From assembly GCA_947095585.1 (NCBI GenBank), contig OX352762.1, positions 117,582,930 to 117,646,929 of the forward strand: DNA of 64,000 bases, written 5' to 3'. Shown here piece by piece: positions 43,481 to 54,635 of this stretch; position 1 is the stretch's first letter, and every line of letters begins with the position of its first letter. Under the pieces are notes generated by a model. The model saw only the letters and a program-made list of their open reading frames with translations, searched no databases and was not told the origin of the DNA. This stretch comes from Nephrocerus scutellatus (lineage: Eukaryota > Arthropoda > Insecta > Diptera > Pipunculidae). The position numbers and the translations under genes are program-made.

Positions 43481-43548
43481 TTTTTTCGGGATTTTTTTTT
43501 TGGGAAATTTGTTATTTTTTTTAAAAAAAACTGTTTTTTTTTTCATAC

Positions 43549-43975
43549 GAATCGGTTGAGAAATTGCTTGGTCCACAAAATTCCAGACCCTATTGGCCAG
43601 GTCCCAGAATTTCCATAGGAAAAAGTCTTATAGTCGCATCTTAGTCCCACATAACGAATTTCATAGCTTGAGAAATTGCTTGGTCCACAAAATTCCAGAC
43701 CTTTTTGGCCAGATTCCAAAATTTACACAGGAACAAGGGTTATAGTAGCATCTTAGTCCTACATACCGAATTTAACACGAATCGCTTGAGAAATGACTTG
43801 ATCCACTAAATTCCAGACCCTATTGGCCAGATCCCAGAATTTCCATAGGAAAAAGTCTTATAGTCGCATCTTAGTCCTGCACACCGAATTTCATAGGAAT
43901 CACTTGAGAAATGGCTTGGCCCACAAAATTTCAGACACTATTGGCCATATCCCAGAATTTTCATAAAAAACTTTT
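43549..43975. repeat. ~118-bp minisatellite, four units
   Basis: Units begin TTGAGAAAT at 43556, 43668, 43786 and 43904 (periods 112, 118, 118). Each reads GAATCRCTTGAGAAATKGCT, TGGTCCACAAAATTCCAGAC, CCTATTGGCCAGATCCCAGA, ATTTCCATAGGAAAAAGTCT, TATAGTCGCATCTTAGTCC and CGAATTTCATA. Divergence between units is moderate. Non-coding. A long T-rich stretch precedes it. Confidence 0.9.
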
Positions 43976-44109
43976 TTTTTATTTTTTTTAAATTTTTTAA
44001 AGGCGCTATTAAAGCTATTAAAGCTATTATTAAAGCAACCTATGATTACTCAACTATACTATAGTCTGTCAAGACTCTTCAAATCCAGGAACTTAACTAT
44101 AACATCCAA

Positions 44110-44750
44110 GCTGCTGATATATAAGATAGGGGAGAGTAGAGAATTTCCAATATCTTAGGAGTATTGCCTCGACCGAAGGTGGAACTGAACAGGACATTTT
44201 CAACTGGATCGGCAAATCAAAATCAGTGTTTGAAATAATGTCCATGATCAGCTTAAACACCAAGCTACGACTGTTCCGTTCAAATGTTGAATCTCTTCTG
44301 TTGTATGGGTGGAGCACTTGGAAGGTGACCACGACTATCACAAAAAGATTACAAACGTTCGTAAATAGGTGCCTACGGAACATCTTAAGGGTTTTCTGGC
44401 CTAACCGTATCTCTAACGAACATCTTTCCCAGAAAATGGGTCGGGATCCAATAGGCAAAACCATCCAACGACGGAAGTGGCAGTGGATTGGTCATACACT
44501 CCGAAAAGGCGACAGTTCCATAGCAAACTACGCAATGCAATGGAACCCGTTATCTCAGGATGGTAGAAGAACGGGTCGTCCGAGAAATACATGGCGCAGA
44601 ACAGTTGAGGAGGAGGCACGACAATTGGGAAAGAGTTAGAGAGAGCTGTAGCTCATTGGCAGGAACCGTACGCGATGGCGCGTAGGCGTAGTAGAAGCCC
44701 TTGGAACCACAAGGGGATACAGGACATAAGAAGAAGAAGAAGAAGAAGCC
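44110..44750 (+). pseudogene. RTE-like element, RT C-terminal region and 3' end
   Basis: FQYLGSIASTEGGTEQDI (44148-44200), then in frame 44226-44639 NTKLRLFRSNVESLLLYGWS, TFVNRCLRNILRVFWPNRIS, RRKWQWIGHTLRKGD and GRPRNTWRRTVEEEARQLG. These are the ordered 3'-terminal blocks of RTE/BovB-type ORF2. The sequence closes with an (AAG)n run at 44728-44749 that looks like the simple-repeat tail of the element. The 137-codon frame is open, so this part decayed late, but the catalytic RT core is absent. Confidence 0.85.
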
Positions 44751-44869
44751 CATTTCTTAACGCCTTAATTCCTCTTCTAATCTGTTAAAAGTGACAAAGC
44801 TGCCATACATAGTGGTAAACACAGCACGATCATTTCTAGTGTTATGCAAGGTGCCTTACTACACGTTTT

Positions 44870-45060
44870 AGAATGGTTCAGCAGGGAAAGAACTACCCAT
44901 CAATACTTGCTAGAGGTGTGGTCTGGTTCACAGATAGATCGACGATGGAATCTGGAGTTAGAGCTGGTGTCTATGGACCCAACAACAAAGTTTCCAGGCT
45001 GCACTCAATGCCATTGAGATCGTCGCCAGGATAAACCTTTGTTAAAGCATTAAGACTTAG
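44870..45060 (+). pseudogene. LOA/I-like RNase H fragment
   Basis: Reads RGVVWFTDRSTMESGVRAGV then YGPNNKVSRLHS. In intact relatives the start is WYTDGSKMxxGVGAGVYGP, where the D of TDGS is the first catalytic residue; here G is replaced by R. Then a break leads to an ALNAIEIVARI segment. Fewer than 60 residues remain. Same family group as 21790-23480. Confidence 0.65.
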
Positions 45061-45199
45061 TACTCCTAAGTCTTAATACTCACACGTTGGTTAATAAGTA
45101 GTAAACTCAAATCGTAGAGAAATATGCAGTAAAACAAATTCTCTCTCAAATTTGTCACTCAAATTTGTTTGTCACATTGCACATCACTAGATCACAATG

Positions 45200-45865
45200 G
45201 TAAAGCGCGAAACTCAAACTGAGTGAATGCATCGCTGAACACGTTGTCTTGAACACTCTGCGCTCAGGTGTGCTCTTGTGCATTCGCGTTCGACTTCGAA
45301 TGTTAAGCAACGTGTTTGACTGGAATTGCATCGATTGCGGCGGAGTGCAAAGTGCGGTCGAAGTACGAGTATGTGTGTGTGTGTATAGTTTTTTTTATTT
45401 CAAAATTTTTGCAAATCAAATTCGAATAAGTGACGGGTAAAGAGCGGCTCATTGCACACCGCACCACCAAACAACACAACGACACGGTACGTCACCCGGG
45501 TTAACTGAATATTTACATAAATATTCATACATACTGGTATATGCAATGGTATATTCGTTCGATTACATTTGGAGCGAAGCCTACCTACCCTACCTACGAG
45601 TACTCTTAAGTTAATTTATTACGGCATTACGCAATTCGTTTGTTCGGTTTAAGTACGAGTATAACGTAAACTTTTGGACTGCGCGATGATTAATGTTCTT
45701 CTCTGTAGGTGCACTTTTGTTTGTGTACACCGCACCTGGGGCGAGAGGCCGTTGGACGTTGAGTATTCATTCATTATTGGAGTTTGATTGTCAGAGTTGT
45801 GAATGACACGACTAACGTGCGCGAAGCATATCATATACACTGCGAATCACTTGATTGAGGCCATT
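45200..45865. other. No gene confirmed; candidate mini-exon at 45299-45367
   Basis: ATG at about 45299 opens MLSNVFDWNCIDCGGVQSAV followed by EVR and a GTATGT donor-like sequence that merges into a GT microsatellite. The donor is weak evidence because any GT run gives one. No other support. Confidence 0.2.
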
Positions 45866-45869
45866 TTTA

Positions 45870-46290
45870 AATTCTCTATATTAACTTCGCGTGTCCGCGG
45901 CTGGCTGGTTGGGTAATAGAGGTAATAGAATCTTGCGATCAATTTTTAACCCACTTCACAAAGCCAGATTTTATTGAAACTTTGCACACAAGTGTATTTC
46001 CGGTGACAAGACTTTCTATTAAAATTTGGGGCCTGTGGACCGAGGGGTGCCCATATAAATTTTTTAAAAATTAACCCGATTCAAATTTTAAACACCTGTG
46101 TATCTCCGGTGGACAAAACTTTTTGTAGAATTTTTGGAGTGATCGAGCCCTGAGGCCCGAGGGGTGTCCATATAAATTTTTTTAAAATTAACCCGATCTT
46201 CTTCAAATTTTAAACACCTGTGTATCTCCGATGGAGTAAAATTTTGTAAAATTGTTGGAGTGATCGGGCTCTAAGGACCCTGAGGCAAAA
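45870..46290. repeat. Repeat family G, tandem units (~108-122 bp)
   Basis: Units start GCACACAAGTGTATTTCCGG (45983), AACACCTGTGTATCTCCGGT (46091) and AACACCTGTGTATCTCCGAT (46213). Each continues GGAGTGATCG, GGGCC, CCGAGGGGTGYCCATATAAA and a T/A run, then AACCCGAT. The left border (AATTCTCTATATTAACTTCG, then TTTTTAACCCACTTCACAAA, GCCAGATTTTATTGAAAC) also matches 63570-63660. Confidence 0.8.
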
Positions 46291-46339
46291 AAATTAAGTA
46301 TCTTAAGTATCTACTGAAAATTCCGTAAAATTCCGGTGT

Positions 46340-46765
46340 TGTGAACGCAAATTTGGTGTTAGAGCATCAGGAAGTCGATGCTGATTTTTCAAAAAAAAAA
46401 AAATTCTTTTCTAATGAGGTCCACCTCTCTGGGTGTGTTAAAAGGCAGAATTGCCGCAAATGTGGTGAGGAAAATTCTTATGCGATTTACGAGACACCAT
46501 TACATGCCATCATAATTGACTGTTTGGTGCGCATTGTGGTCAGAGTGGCCCATACTCTTTTGTAAATGATAGTCGGACTGTAACATGCAATGCTGAGCGT
46601 TATAGGGCATGATAATTGATTATTTTTGGCATCAAATCAAAGATATTGATGTAGAAATCATGTTGTTCCAACAAAATGGTGCAGCTTGCCACATATCGGG
46701 TGCAACGTTGCACGTTTTGCCTGAAAAGTTCCAAGATCTCCTTTTACTATGTAAAAGAAAGTAAA
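46340..46765 (+). pseudogene. mariner-like transposase pseudogene
   Basis: DADFSKKKKFFSNEVHLSGC and VKRQNCRKCGEENSYAIYET match the mariner block with SDEAHFxLxGxVNKQNCRIW; then, after a gap, VTCNAERYRAMIIDYFWHQI and MLFQQNGAACHISGATLHVL, where the catalytic Asp of QQDGA is replaced by Asn. It breaks off near 46760. No terminal repeats were identified. Degenerate. Confidence 0.78.
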
Positions 46766-46804
46766 ATGTTCGAATACATTCCTTATTTAGTGACGAATTG
46801 CCTT

Positions 46805-46870
46805 GCCCAAAAACAGGTGTTCCACAGGGATCAGCTCTAGGACCTATCTTGTTTATTAGTTTATTTTATT
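46805..46870 (+). pseudogene. Reverse transcriptase motif shred
   Basis: KTGVPQGSALGPILFISLF is the motif 4/B' region of a non-LTR reverse transcriptase, with nothing interpretable before or after. About 20 residues only. Clade cannot be told. Confidence 0.6.
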
Positions 46871-46874
46871 TCGA

Positions 46875-48295
46875 ACATAACTCTGTTCTGTGCTCAGTTT
46901 TTAGGGTAGGACGCGATCCACTTTATTTCAATTATTGCCTCTAAAACTAAGTATTTTAAGCAAAAGCTTGTGGCCGATCTAGTAAGGAAGTGAGGTCAAG
47001 TCTCTCATAAATGTTCTCCAAAACATCACCATAGCGTTTTCGGTTGACTGTCTTTGACGAAATTAAACTAAAAATGGCAGCAGGACGGAATCATCAGCAG
47101 AATGCCTGTATCTTTTAGAAAATACCAATTTCGTTAGATGCAGAAGTTCTTGCAAAGAAAACCGTCGAAACATTCTTGAAGAATATTTAGCTCTTTGGTG
47201 TGAAGTTATTTATTCTAACAAAAATACAATAACAGAATATACAAAAAGCTTGGCTAAAAGCGGAAGAAGTAAGAGGAACGCTGGAGCCTGGAGACTCTCT
47301 ACTCACTAAACACACTAGCGCAAAGATGTCTCGAAGTGGGGCAAGATATACTCGTATTTATCTGAAATGTTTTTGGATATAAAGTCAACAAGAGGAAAAT
47401 GCTAGACATATTGAGAACAATGGGGAATCGACTTGAAGGATTATCTCTGAATCTCTGTGTGACCTCCAAATGAGTTGGATTGGAAAATGATCGTCCATTT
47501 TGGTTGCACAAGCTCACTTCGGACAAAGTCTACAATATTGGAGCCTATGTCCAATTCTTCTTCCTAAGACAATTGAGGGCCAATTCTTCTTCTGTGGGTT
47601 TCTCTCTAGCGGTCGTCCATTGGGAACGAGAAATCGATTCAGCGTAGAATCGCAGAATATAGTAATAATTATTGCAGAATGCAGTGCGCCGTCTGTCTGT
47701 GTATTTGTATCCGCAGTTGGCACACCCGATCGACAAATTGACGCCTGATACCGATACGTGTGTGTCGTGCTGTCTGCCTCGAAAACAACACGTCTGACCG
47801 CATCAAACTCACGTTGTTGTTGTTGTGCGATTGAATAAAACAGCAGCTGCGATTCGGCCAGGCAATCAATTGAGTTTGTTAATTACGGCCTTTCGATGGG
47901 GTATGGGGTATGCCGTGTACCGTGTGTGCTGATAGAACGGTGGGTGAGGTGAAGCGTTCGGGTGGTTTCTATTTTGAAATAAATTCAGCGGTACATATCC
48001 GTCTTCGTCATGCACCATATAACACCGTCGTGTAAACATATGTGCAATTCTATTTAATTATTGAATGAATTGAATTATTTTTGCATTTGCATTCCGCCCA
48101 TTGAGGTAATTGATTTTTTTTTATTTTCAAATTTCTTGTTGTTGCAATGAGCCAACCAAGTTGTGAATAGAGAGTGCAACAATCAATTAATTCGATTATT
48201 ACGATGGACTATAGATGGAATGATGGTTCACCGATATTGCTGTAAGGTGAAAGATGATTTCATTTGCAAATACATAATAAATAGTTAACAATTTG
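46875..48295. other. No gene recognised
   Basis: Mixed AT-rich and simple-sequence DNA. Short frames only. Possibly old repeat material at 46900-47480 and host DNA at 47500-48290. Confidence 0.45.
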
Positions 48296-48300
48296 GAATT

Positions 48301-48483
48301 ATTGCCAGCCCGAAGGGCGAAGCTTATATTTAGAGGACATGAACATTTTTCAGCCAACGTGTGTACTTTTGTACGTTTGTACGTTTGTTTCTCGTGTCGT
48401 ATATCTCGGCTTCTACCAGACAAAATTTGATGGGACTTGTTTTAAAACAATTGGTTAGCGCTCTGCTTGGATTGGCGTCACTT
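48301..48483 (+). mobile_element. Short repeat family D, copy 3
   Basis: ATTGCCAGCCCGAAGGGCGA, AGCTTATATTTAGAGGA, TTTTTCAGCCAACGTGTGT, GTACGTTTGTACGTTTGTTT, TCGGCTTCTACCAGACAAAA and GGGACTTGTTTTAAAACAAT follow the order of 59846-60024. Confidence 0.8.
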
Positions 48484-48769
48484 TTTCAATCATAAGTATT
48501 ACTACCACTGAGAAAACTGAAAAAAATACTCAATTTACGCCACGCTATCGATTTTTTTAAGCCTAAACGTTTGCAAGGCGGTCAGCCATCAGCAGAGTTG
48601 GGCGAATAACACAGAATGCTTCAGAAATGCATGTAGCGGCAACTATCTCTGACTGGCGGAAGTTCGATAAGTTGGATAAGTTCAAAGTAAGGTTGACACG
48701 AGGCCAATAACCTCGTACTTAAAAATTAATATTACGGAATCCCAAATCAGCCTCGGAAACACTGATGAA

Positions 48770-49485
48770 CGACGACGACCACGGCAACGAAAACGGCTAA
48801 CAGATTTAAGAATTTTCTCATGGAAAATAAGCTCATTGTATAGAGCTCGAACTGCGCAGCAGCTAGCCGATACCCCGTCCAAATATATATAAGGCTGACA
48901 TAACAACAATCCAGGAGATGCTGTGGACGGGGAATGGTGTCTTACAAAAATCAGAATATGACATATATTACAGCTGTCATGCAAGACATCATGTGGTCGG
49001 GGTGGGGTTTCTAGTCAGCAAAGGAATGAAACCCACCGTTAACGGCTTTAAAGCAGTAAATGAACGACTATGCACCCTTCGCGTGGAGGGCATATTTAAA
49101 AACATAAGCCTTATAAACGTTCACGCACCTACAGAGGATTCCCCAGATGATGAAAAAGAAGAATGGGACCTCATGGCTCAGTATGATGTAAAAATCATTC
49201 TGGGGGATATGAATGCTAAAATAGGTAGGGAGCCAGTATTCAGGCAGTACATTGGTACCCATAGCTTACACGAGAACACTAATCACAATGGACAACAAGT
49301 CATAGAGATGACAGCAAGCAATAATTTGGTCGTTGCGAGTACAAGGTTTGCGCGTAAAAGTATCCACAAAGTCACCTGGGTATCTCCTGATGCAGCCACT
49401 CGCAACCAGATAGACGTGTTGATAGACCGCAGCCACAACCCGATCATAAGGTACGGTATCCTAATCATTAGTAGATAAGACAGAG
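48770..49485 (+). pseudogene. RTE-like element, endonuclease domain
   Basis: Preceding pieces RIFSWKISSLYRARTAQQL and IQEMLWTGNG lead into frame 48918-49478: YDIYYSCHARHHVVGVGFLV, INVHAPTEDSPDDEKEEWDL, DVKIILGDMNAKIGREPVFR, IEMTASNNLVVASTRFARKS and KVTWVSPDAATRNQIDVLID. This is the APE-type endonuclease of RTE elements, with the GDMNAK (catalytic Asp and Asn) and QID blocks kept; the final Asp-His block is lost where the element is cut off. 186 open codons survive. It may be a 5' part whose 3' end was lost; it need not pair with the 3' piece at 44110. Confidence 0.88.
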
Positions 49486-49489
49486 CACT

Positions 49490-50435
49490 TTATTTTCAAC
49501 TCGCGCTTTTAGTTTCTATTGTTACAGTTGAATAATTGAACTGTCACACCATGTCAATGACAAGTTATTGAGGTTTCTTTAGACTTTAATCTCAACCATT
49601 ATGGAAAATATGAAACTTGATTCTGATGGAAATAAAGCAGAAATGTAAGCGCCAAAAACAACAAAACGCTTACCGGACACTTTAGGAGCGCACAACACAG
49701 GAAAACTCGTATTCTCATAATATAATAATAATTATATAAGAATAATTATTTTTATGTTTATTGCACAATTAATAGAATATTTGACTTGTTGCTGGTTAGC
49801 GCCAGTATGATGTGGTTGGTGTTGTTGATGTCTTTATTAATTGTTGCTGATATTGAACGTTTCAAATTACAAGTACATTCAATGCTACTCGAGGAGAGTT
49901 GTGTGTTATAAATACAATGTAGAGTATAGACACTTTGAACCGTTCCCCTTAGATGTTGTGGAAAACAACGAACAACAAGTCGAGCAAAATGTCTATCCAA
50001 TTCATATGAATGAAACCCGAGTCACTTTTTGTTTATGTACATTACCGTTTTTTTTGTGGCGTTTGAAATGTTAGTGTGGGAAGGGTGGGGAGATAGAAAT
50101 ACCATGAATATAATAAACTTACTAATGGGGGTGGTAAAAAACTGATATCCAATAAACAAAAGGTTTTGTCGAGAGAAGCATTTCATAAGGATCCCAAAGG
50201 AGGTGATTTCTGATTTTTTGATTCCTTAAAAGGGTGATCTTTTATTTATCACTTATTCAGCTAAACACAAGTGTGAATCCTCTTGAAGCTTAACTTAGTT
50301 TTTATGATGTGTGGTTGAGGAAACGAACCTGAGTCAACTGATTGGCTGTTCTTATTTGTATCATGAAAAATCTTACACATAGCATAACTTTTCGTATGTC
50401 CTTCACACACACACCTCATCTCTGAAGACTTGCTT
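49490..50435. other. No gene recognised; AT-rich
   Basis: Short frames only; ATA-rich near 49715-49755 and a CA run at 50405. Confidence 0.45.
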
Positions 50436-50439
50436 TAAT

Positions 50440-53430
50440 TTTTGACATTCATAAATAATTTAATCAGATTCAGATTCAGGCAATTAATACTTAAACATAA
50501 AAATCAATTTATAATGGGTGGTGATTTCAATACGAAGCATACGCATTGGGGATCGCGATTAATAACTACAAAATGTCAAGAACTATTTAAAGGAGCTCAA
50601 CAAACAGGATGCGAATTTATATCAACTGGTAAATCAAGCTATTGGCCTACATATAGGGCTAAATTACCTGACCTCATCGACTTCTTTATAACAAAAAAAA
50701 AATATCGAGAGGTTTTTTACAAATAGAAGAAGGATCAGATTTGAATTCGGATCACTCTCCAGTTTATAGCGATCGTGTGCATATGAAAAGTGAAAAGAAT
50801 ATCTTTCTCACAAACAAAAACACAGATTGGAATTATGTTAAAGCACTGCTTGAAGAGAAAATTAATCTTTACGCTCCGATATCAAGCAAAGATCAGCTGG
50901 AAGAACAAGTACTTTTGCCTCCATTCAACAGATACAAAGTGCAGCTTGAAAAAGTACCTGTGTTATGAAAAAAGCTTAAATTGGACGGAGATATCCCAAC
51001 TAAATCTAATATCGGAAAAACGAAAAATCCGAAAGAAATGGCAACAAAACAAGACATCCTCTGTTTAAATCGCAACTAAACCAACTCATAGAACTAGTTC
51101 GCATGCGAATAAAACCACATAAGAATCAATCAATTACAAAGTATTTAGATGCACTCATCGCAGGTAAAACAACAGAAATCAAATGGAAATCAACTAAATA
51201 CTCAACTATAGAGCAGGTTCACACAATAACCGACATTATTGAAAAAGCCCTAGAAGATAAAATGGTATGTTCAGCTCAACGCTCAAGCGTTTGATAATAT
51301 ACGGCAATACTGAAGTTTTATCTTTTTAGAAAGATACTTTCGTATCAAGCAAGAAGATACTTATTCTCACCTAAAAAAAATTAAAGCTGAAGTCCCACAA
51401 GGAAGTATATTAGGGCCAATACTATATTTACTTTTTACAAATGACATCCCAATTCCTTTCAAACAGTACAGTACCTACATTTGCTATATAAACTTAAGCT
51501 ACTCTTTCCCAAAGAATATACGGCAATACTGGAGTTTTATTTCTTAGAAAGATACTTTCGTATCAAGCAAGAAGATGCTTATTCTCACCTTAAAAAAAAA
51601 TTAAAGCTGAACTGCCACAAGGATGTATATTAGGGCCAATACTATATTTACTTTTTACAAATGACATCCCAGTCCCTCCAAATAGTACAGTACCTACATT
51701 TGCTATATAAACTTAAGCTACTCTTTCCCAAAGAATATACGGCAATACTGGAGTTTTATTTCTTAGAAAGATACTTTCGTATCAAGCAAGAAGATGCTTA
51801 TTCTCACCTTAAAAAAAAATTCAAGCTGAACTCCAACAAGGATGTATATTAGGGCCAATACTATATTTACTTTTTACAAATGACATCCCAGTCCCTCCAA
51901 ACAGTACAGTACCTACATTTGCTATATAAACTTAAGCTACTCTTTCCCAAAGAATATACGGCAATACTGGAGTTTTATTTCTTAGAAAGATACTTTCGTA
52001 TCAAGCAAGAAGATGCTTATTCTCACCTTAAAAAAAATTAAAGCTGAACTCCCACAAGGATGTATATTAGGGCCAATACTATATTTACTTTTTACAAATG
52101 ACATCCCAGTCCCTCCAAACAGTACAGTACCTACATTTGCTATATAAACTTAAGCTACTCTTTCCCAAAGAATATACGGCAATACTGGAGTTTTATCTCT
52201 TAGAAAGATACTTTCGTATCAAGCAAGAAGATGCTTATTCTCACCTAAAAAAATTAAAGCTGAAGTCCCACAAGGAAGTATATTAGGCCAATACTATATT
52301 CACTTTTTACAAATGACATCCCAGCCCCTCCAAACAGTACAGTACCTACATTTGCTATATAAACTTAAGCTACTCTTTCCCAAAGAATATACGGCAATAC
52401 TGGAGTTTTATCTCTTAGAAAGATACTTTCGTATCAAGCAAGAAGATGCTTATTCTCACCTAAAAAAAATTAAAGCTGAAGTCCCACAAGGAAGTATATT
52501 AGGGCCAATACTATATTTACTTTTTACAAATGACATCCCAGTCCCTCCAAACAGTACAGTACCTACATTTGCTATGTAAACTTAAGCTACTCTTTCCCAA
52601 AGAATATACGGCAATACTGGAGTTTTATCTCTTAGAAAGATACTTTCGTATCAAGCAAAAAGATGCTTATTCTCACCTTAAAAAAAATTAAAGCTGAATT
52701 CCCACAAGGATGTATATTAGGGCCAATACAATATTTACTTTTTACAAATGCCCCCCAGTCCCTCCAAACAGTACAGTGGTTACTTGTAGTCGAGAAAAGT
52801 GAAGTAGTATTAACTAGAATTTTTCAAAGTTTTTAAGTAAATTGGACCAAGAAATGGCGAATACGTTTTAACTAACAGAACTAAATCTGTTCACGTCGAT
52901 TTCACGACCAAAAAGATCCAACATATCCCGATTACCATCTCAGGAAGAGAAGTCCCCTACTCGAACACAGCAAAGTATCTCGGAATGAACTTAGATGCAA
53001 AACTATGTAAGATGGAAGGAACATATAAAAAAGAAAAGTGAACTTATCATCAAACTCAGAAAACTATATTGGCTCATTGCTAACAGATAATTTCTGTCTA
53101 TTCACAATAAATTTATAAACAAATGCTAAGATCCGTATGACATACTGAATTGAGCTATAGGGATGGGGATGGGCCAAAAATAACATCGAAATAATTCAAC
53201 GATTCCAAAATAAAGTCGTCAACGCAACTTGGTACATTAGGAACTGGGAACTAAATCGTGACCTTAAATTCAAGACCGTAGAAGACACAATTAAAAGCAT
53301 GCAAGAGTCCATCATCAAGGGCTAAGGCTACACATAAATCAGGAAGCAGTAAAACTCATCGATACAACCGGACTTACTCGAAGACTGAAGCGCATCACAC
53401 CACATGATCTAATTGCCGGAAGCTAAAACT
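50440..53430 (+). pseudogene. Jockey-like retrotransposon ORF2 remnant with internal tandem array
   Basis: Endonuclease: IMGGDFNTKHTHWGSRL (50510-50560), SYWPTYRAKLPDLIDFFITK (50638-50695), NSDHSPVYS (50741-50770). Linker: MRIKPHKNQSITKYLDALI, AQAFDN (51270-51295). Then RT blocks are present only as repeated units (51301-52790). After the array: TKSVHVDFTTKKIQHIPI, AKYLGMNLDAKL, KLYWLIANR, IIQRFQNKVVNATWYIRNWE and TGLTRRLKRITPHDLI (52870-53410). The order is that of a Jockey-clade ORF2. Stops and frameshifts are common, and FADD is lost. Distinct from the intact element at 7468. Confidence 0.85.
51301..52790. repeat. Seven-copy ~218-bp tandem array derived from a reverse transcriptase segment
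   Basis: Units start ACGGCAATACTGRAG at 51301, 51519, 51739, 51958, 52176, 52391 and 52608 (periods 218, 220, 219, 218, 215, 217). The last is incomplete. Each carries LLYKLKLLFPKEYTA, ILEFYLLERYFRIKQEDAYS, VPQGSILGPILYLLFTNDIP, then NSTVPTFA, with the next unit beginning inside LHLLYKLKL. Length differences sit mainly in an A-run (CTTAAAAAAAATT), so frames shift between units. Units are highly similar, which implies recent amplification or homogenisation. Flanks belong to the same ORF2, showing in-place amplification. Confidence 0.95.
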
Positions 53431-53439
53431 ACCGTATAT

Positions 53440-54110
53440 GTATATTTTTCTTTCTTTTACGTAGTAAAAGGAAGTATAGTAATCATGAATATTTTCGAAC
53501 TCGGGATTTTTGCAGATTTATCCATCAGAAAAAGCGAAAATAAAAAAGTTTCTGTCTGTCTGTCTGTCTGTGTCCATCCACTCTACAATCCAGACGGCTG
53601 AAGTTATCGAAGTTTTGTATAGAAGTTTTAAACTATTTCAATAAAATAATAAAAAAATAAAAAAGAAGATTCATAATAATTTCTCATCAGCAAGTCGTCA
53701 AAATGGCCTCATACACTCATATAAGCTGAGATACGGGCCGGGCTATTATGGTCGCTGATTGTCATACATCTCATAAACGTCTTATCAAAATGCAAAATTC
53801 TACAAATTAATGCGTGAATGATTCGTCACGATTAGAGCGGTCTGCGTCATATGCATCAACACGAAGCCATTAAGAGATCAGACCACATCAGTTAATGATG
53901 AGCTGACCGTTCCTATGGAGAATTGACAGCACATATCTTTTCATGATAACGATTCTTAACGACGTTCGATTGCGAGCGAATTTCAGAGCCTTCATTGCCT
54001 ATTAGGTGTGAATAAATTTAATTAAACGCTATCGCCATTGCTATCGCTATCGCTATCTCCTCTATATAACTCGCCAACTATAAACAGCCAATGAATTAAG
54101 CACGAACGAG
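53440..54110. other. No gene recognised; includes a GTCT microsatellite
   Basis: TCTGTCTGTCTGTCTGTGTC occurs near 53551. The rest is AT-rich. No motif found. Confidence 0.5.
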
Positions 54111-54635
54111 TATACAGGGTGATTCAGAGTGAGTGACAAATACTTTAGGTTAATTTATGGATTCATTACGAGTACGTATGTGAAGAAGTTTATTTTCTTG
54201 GCGTCCTAAAAGAAAGAAACATGGGTTTGTCTTTCATGAACCTAAGTTACAGGGCTGATGTTTGTATTTTTAGAAAGAAAATCCATTACCAAATATGAAA
54301 GAATTTAATTTTTTTATAAATTTCGTTCGTTTATAATAGGAAGCCCAAATCAGATAATTGATTTTTTTTTAATTTTAATTTCAAACGTGATTATCTTGAA
54401 AATTGCCCTCTGCAAATTTTCTCTGAATGATGTAGTCTTGAAGCTTGATCAATTTCCTACAAATTTGTAGAATAATGTTTGTAATTTTGTTCGACGTAAG
54501 CTGAGCTAGAAACAAAAGTCTGTTAAACGTATTTTCCAAAAAAAAATTACCTACAAGGAAAATATGTACTCGGCTTGGTAACCTCCACACTATTTTCCGA
54601 CCGGGTACATAATATAGATATGTACATATTTGTGA

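Noticed and set aside
45299..45367. Mini-exon ending at a GT run
   Set aside because: A GT microsatellite always offers a donor-like site; no other signal supports it.
51301..52790. CRISPR-like appearance of regular repeats
   Set aside because: Units are contiguous ~218-bp RT-coding repeats without spacers, in eukaryotic DNA.
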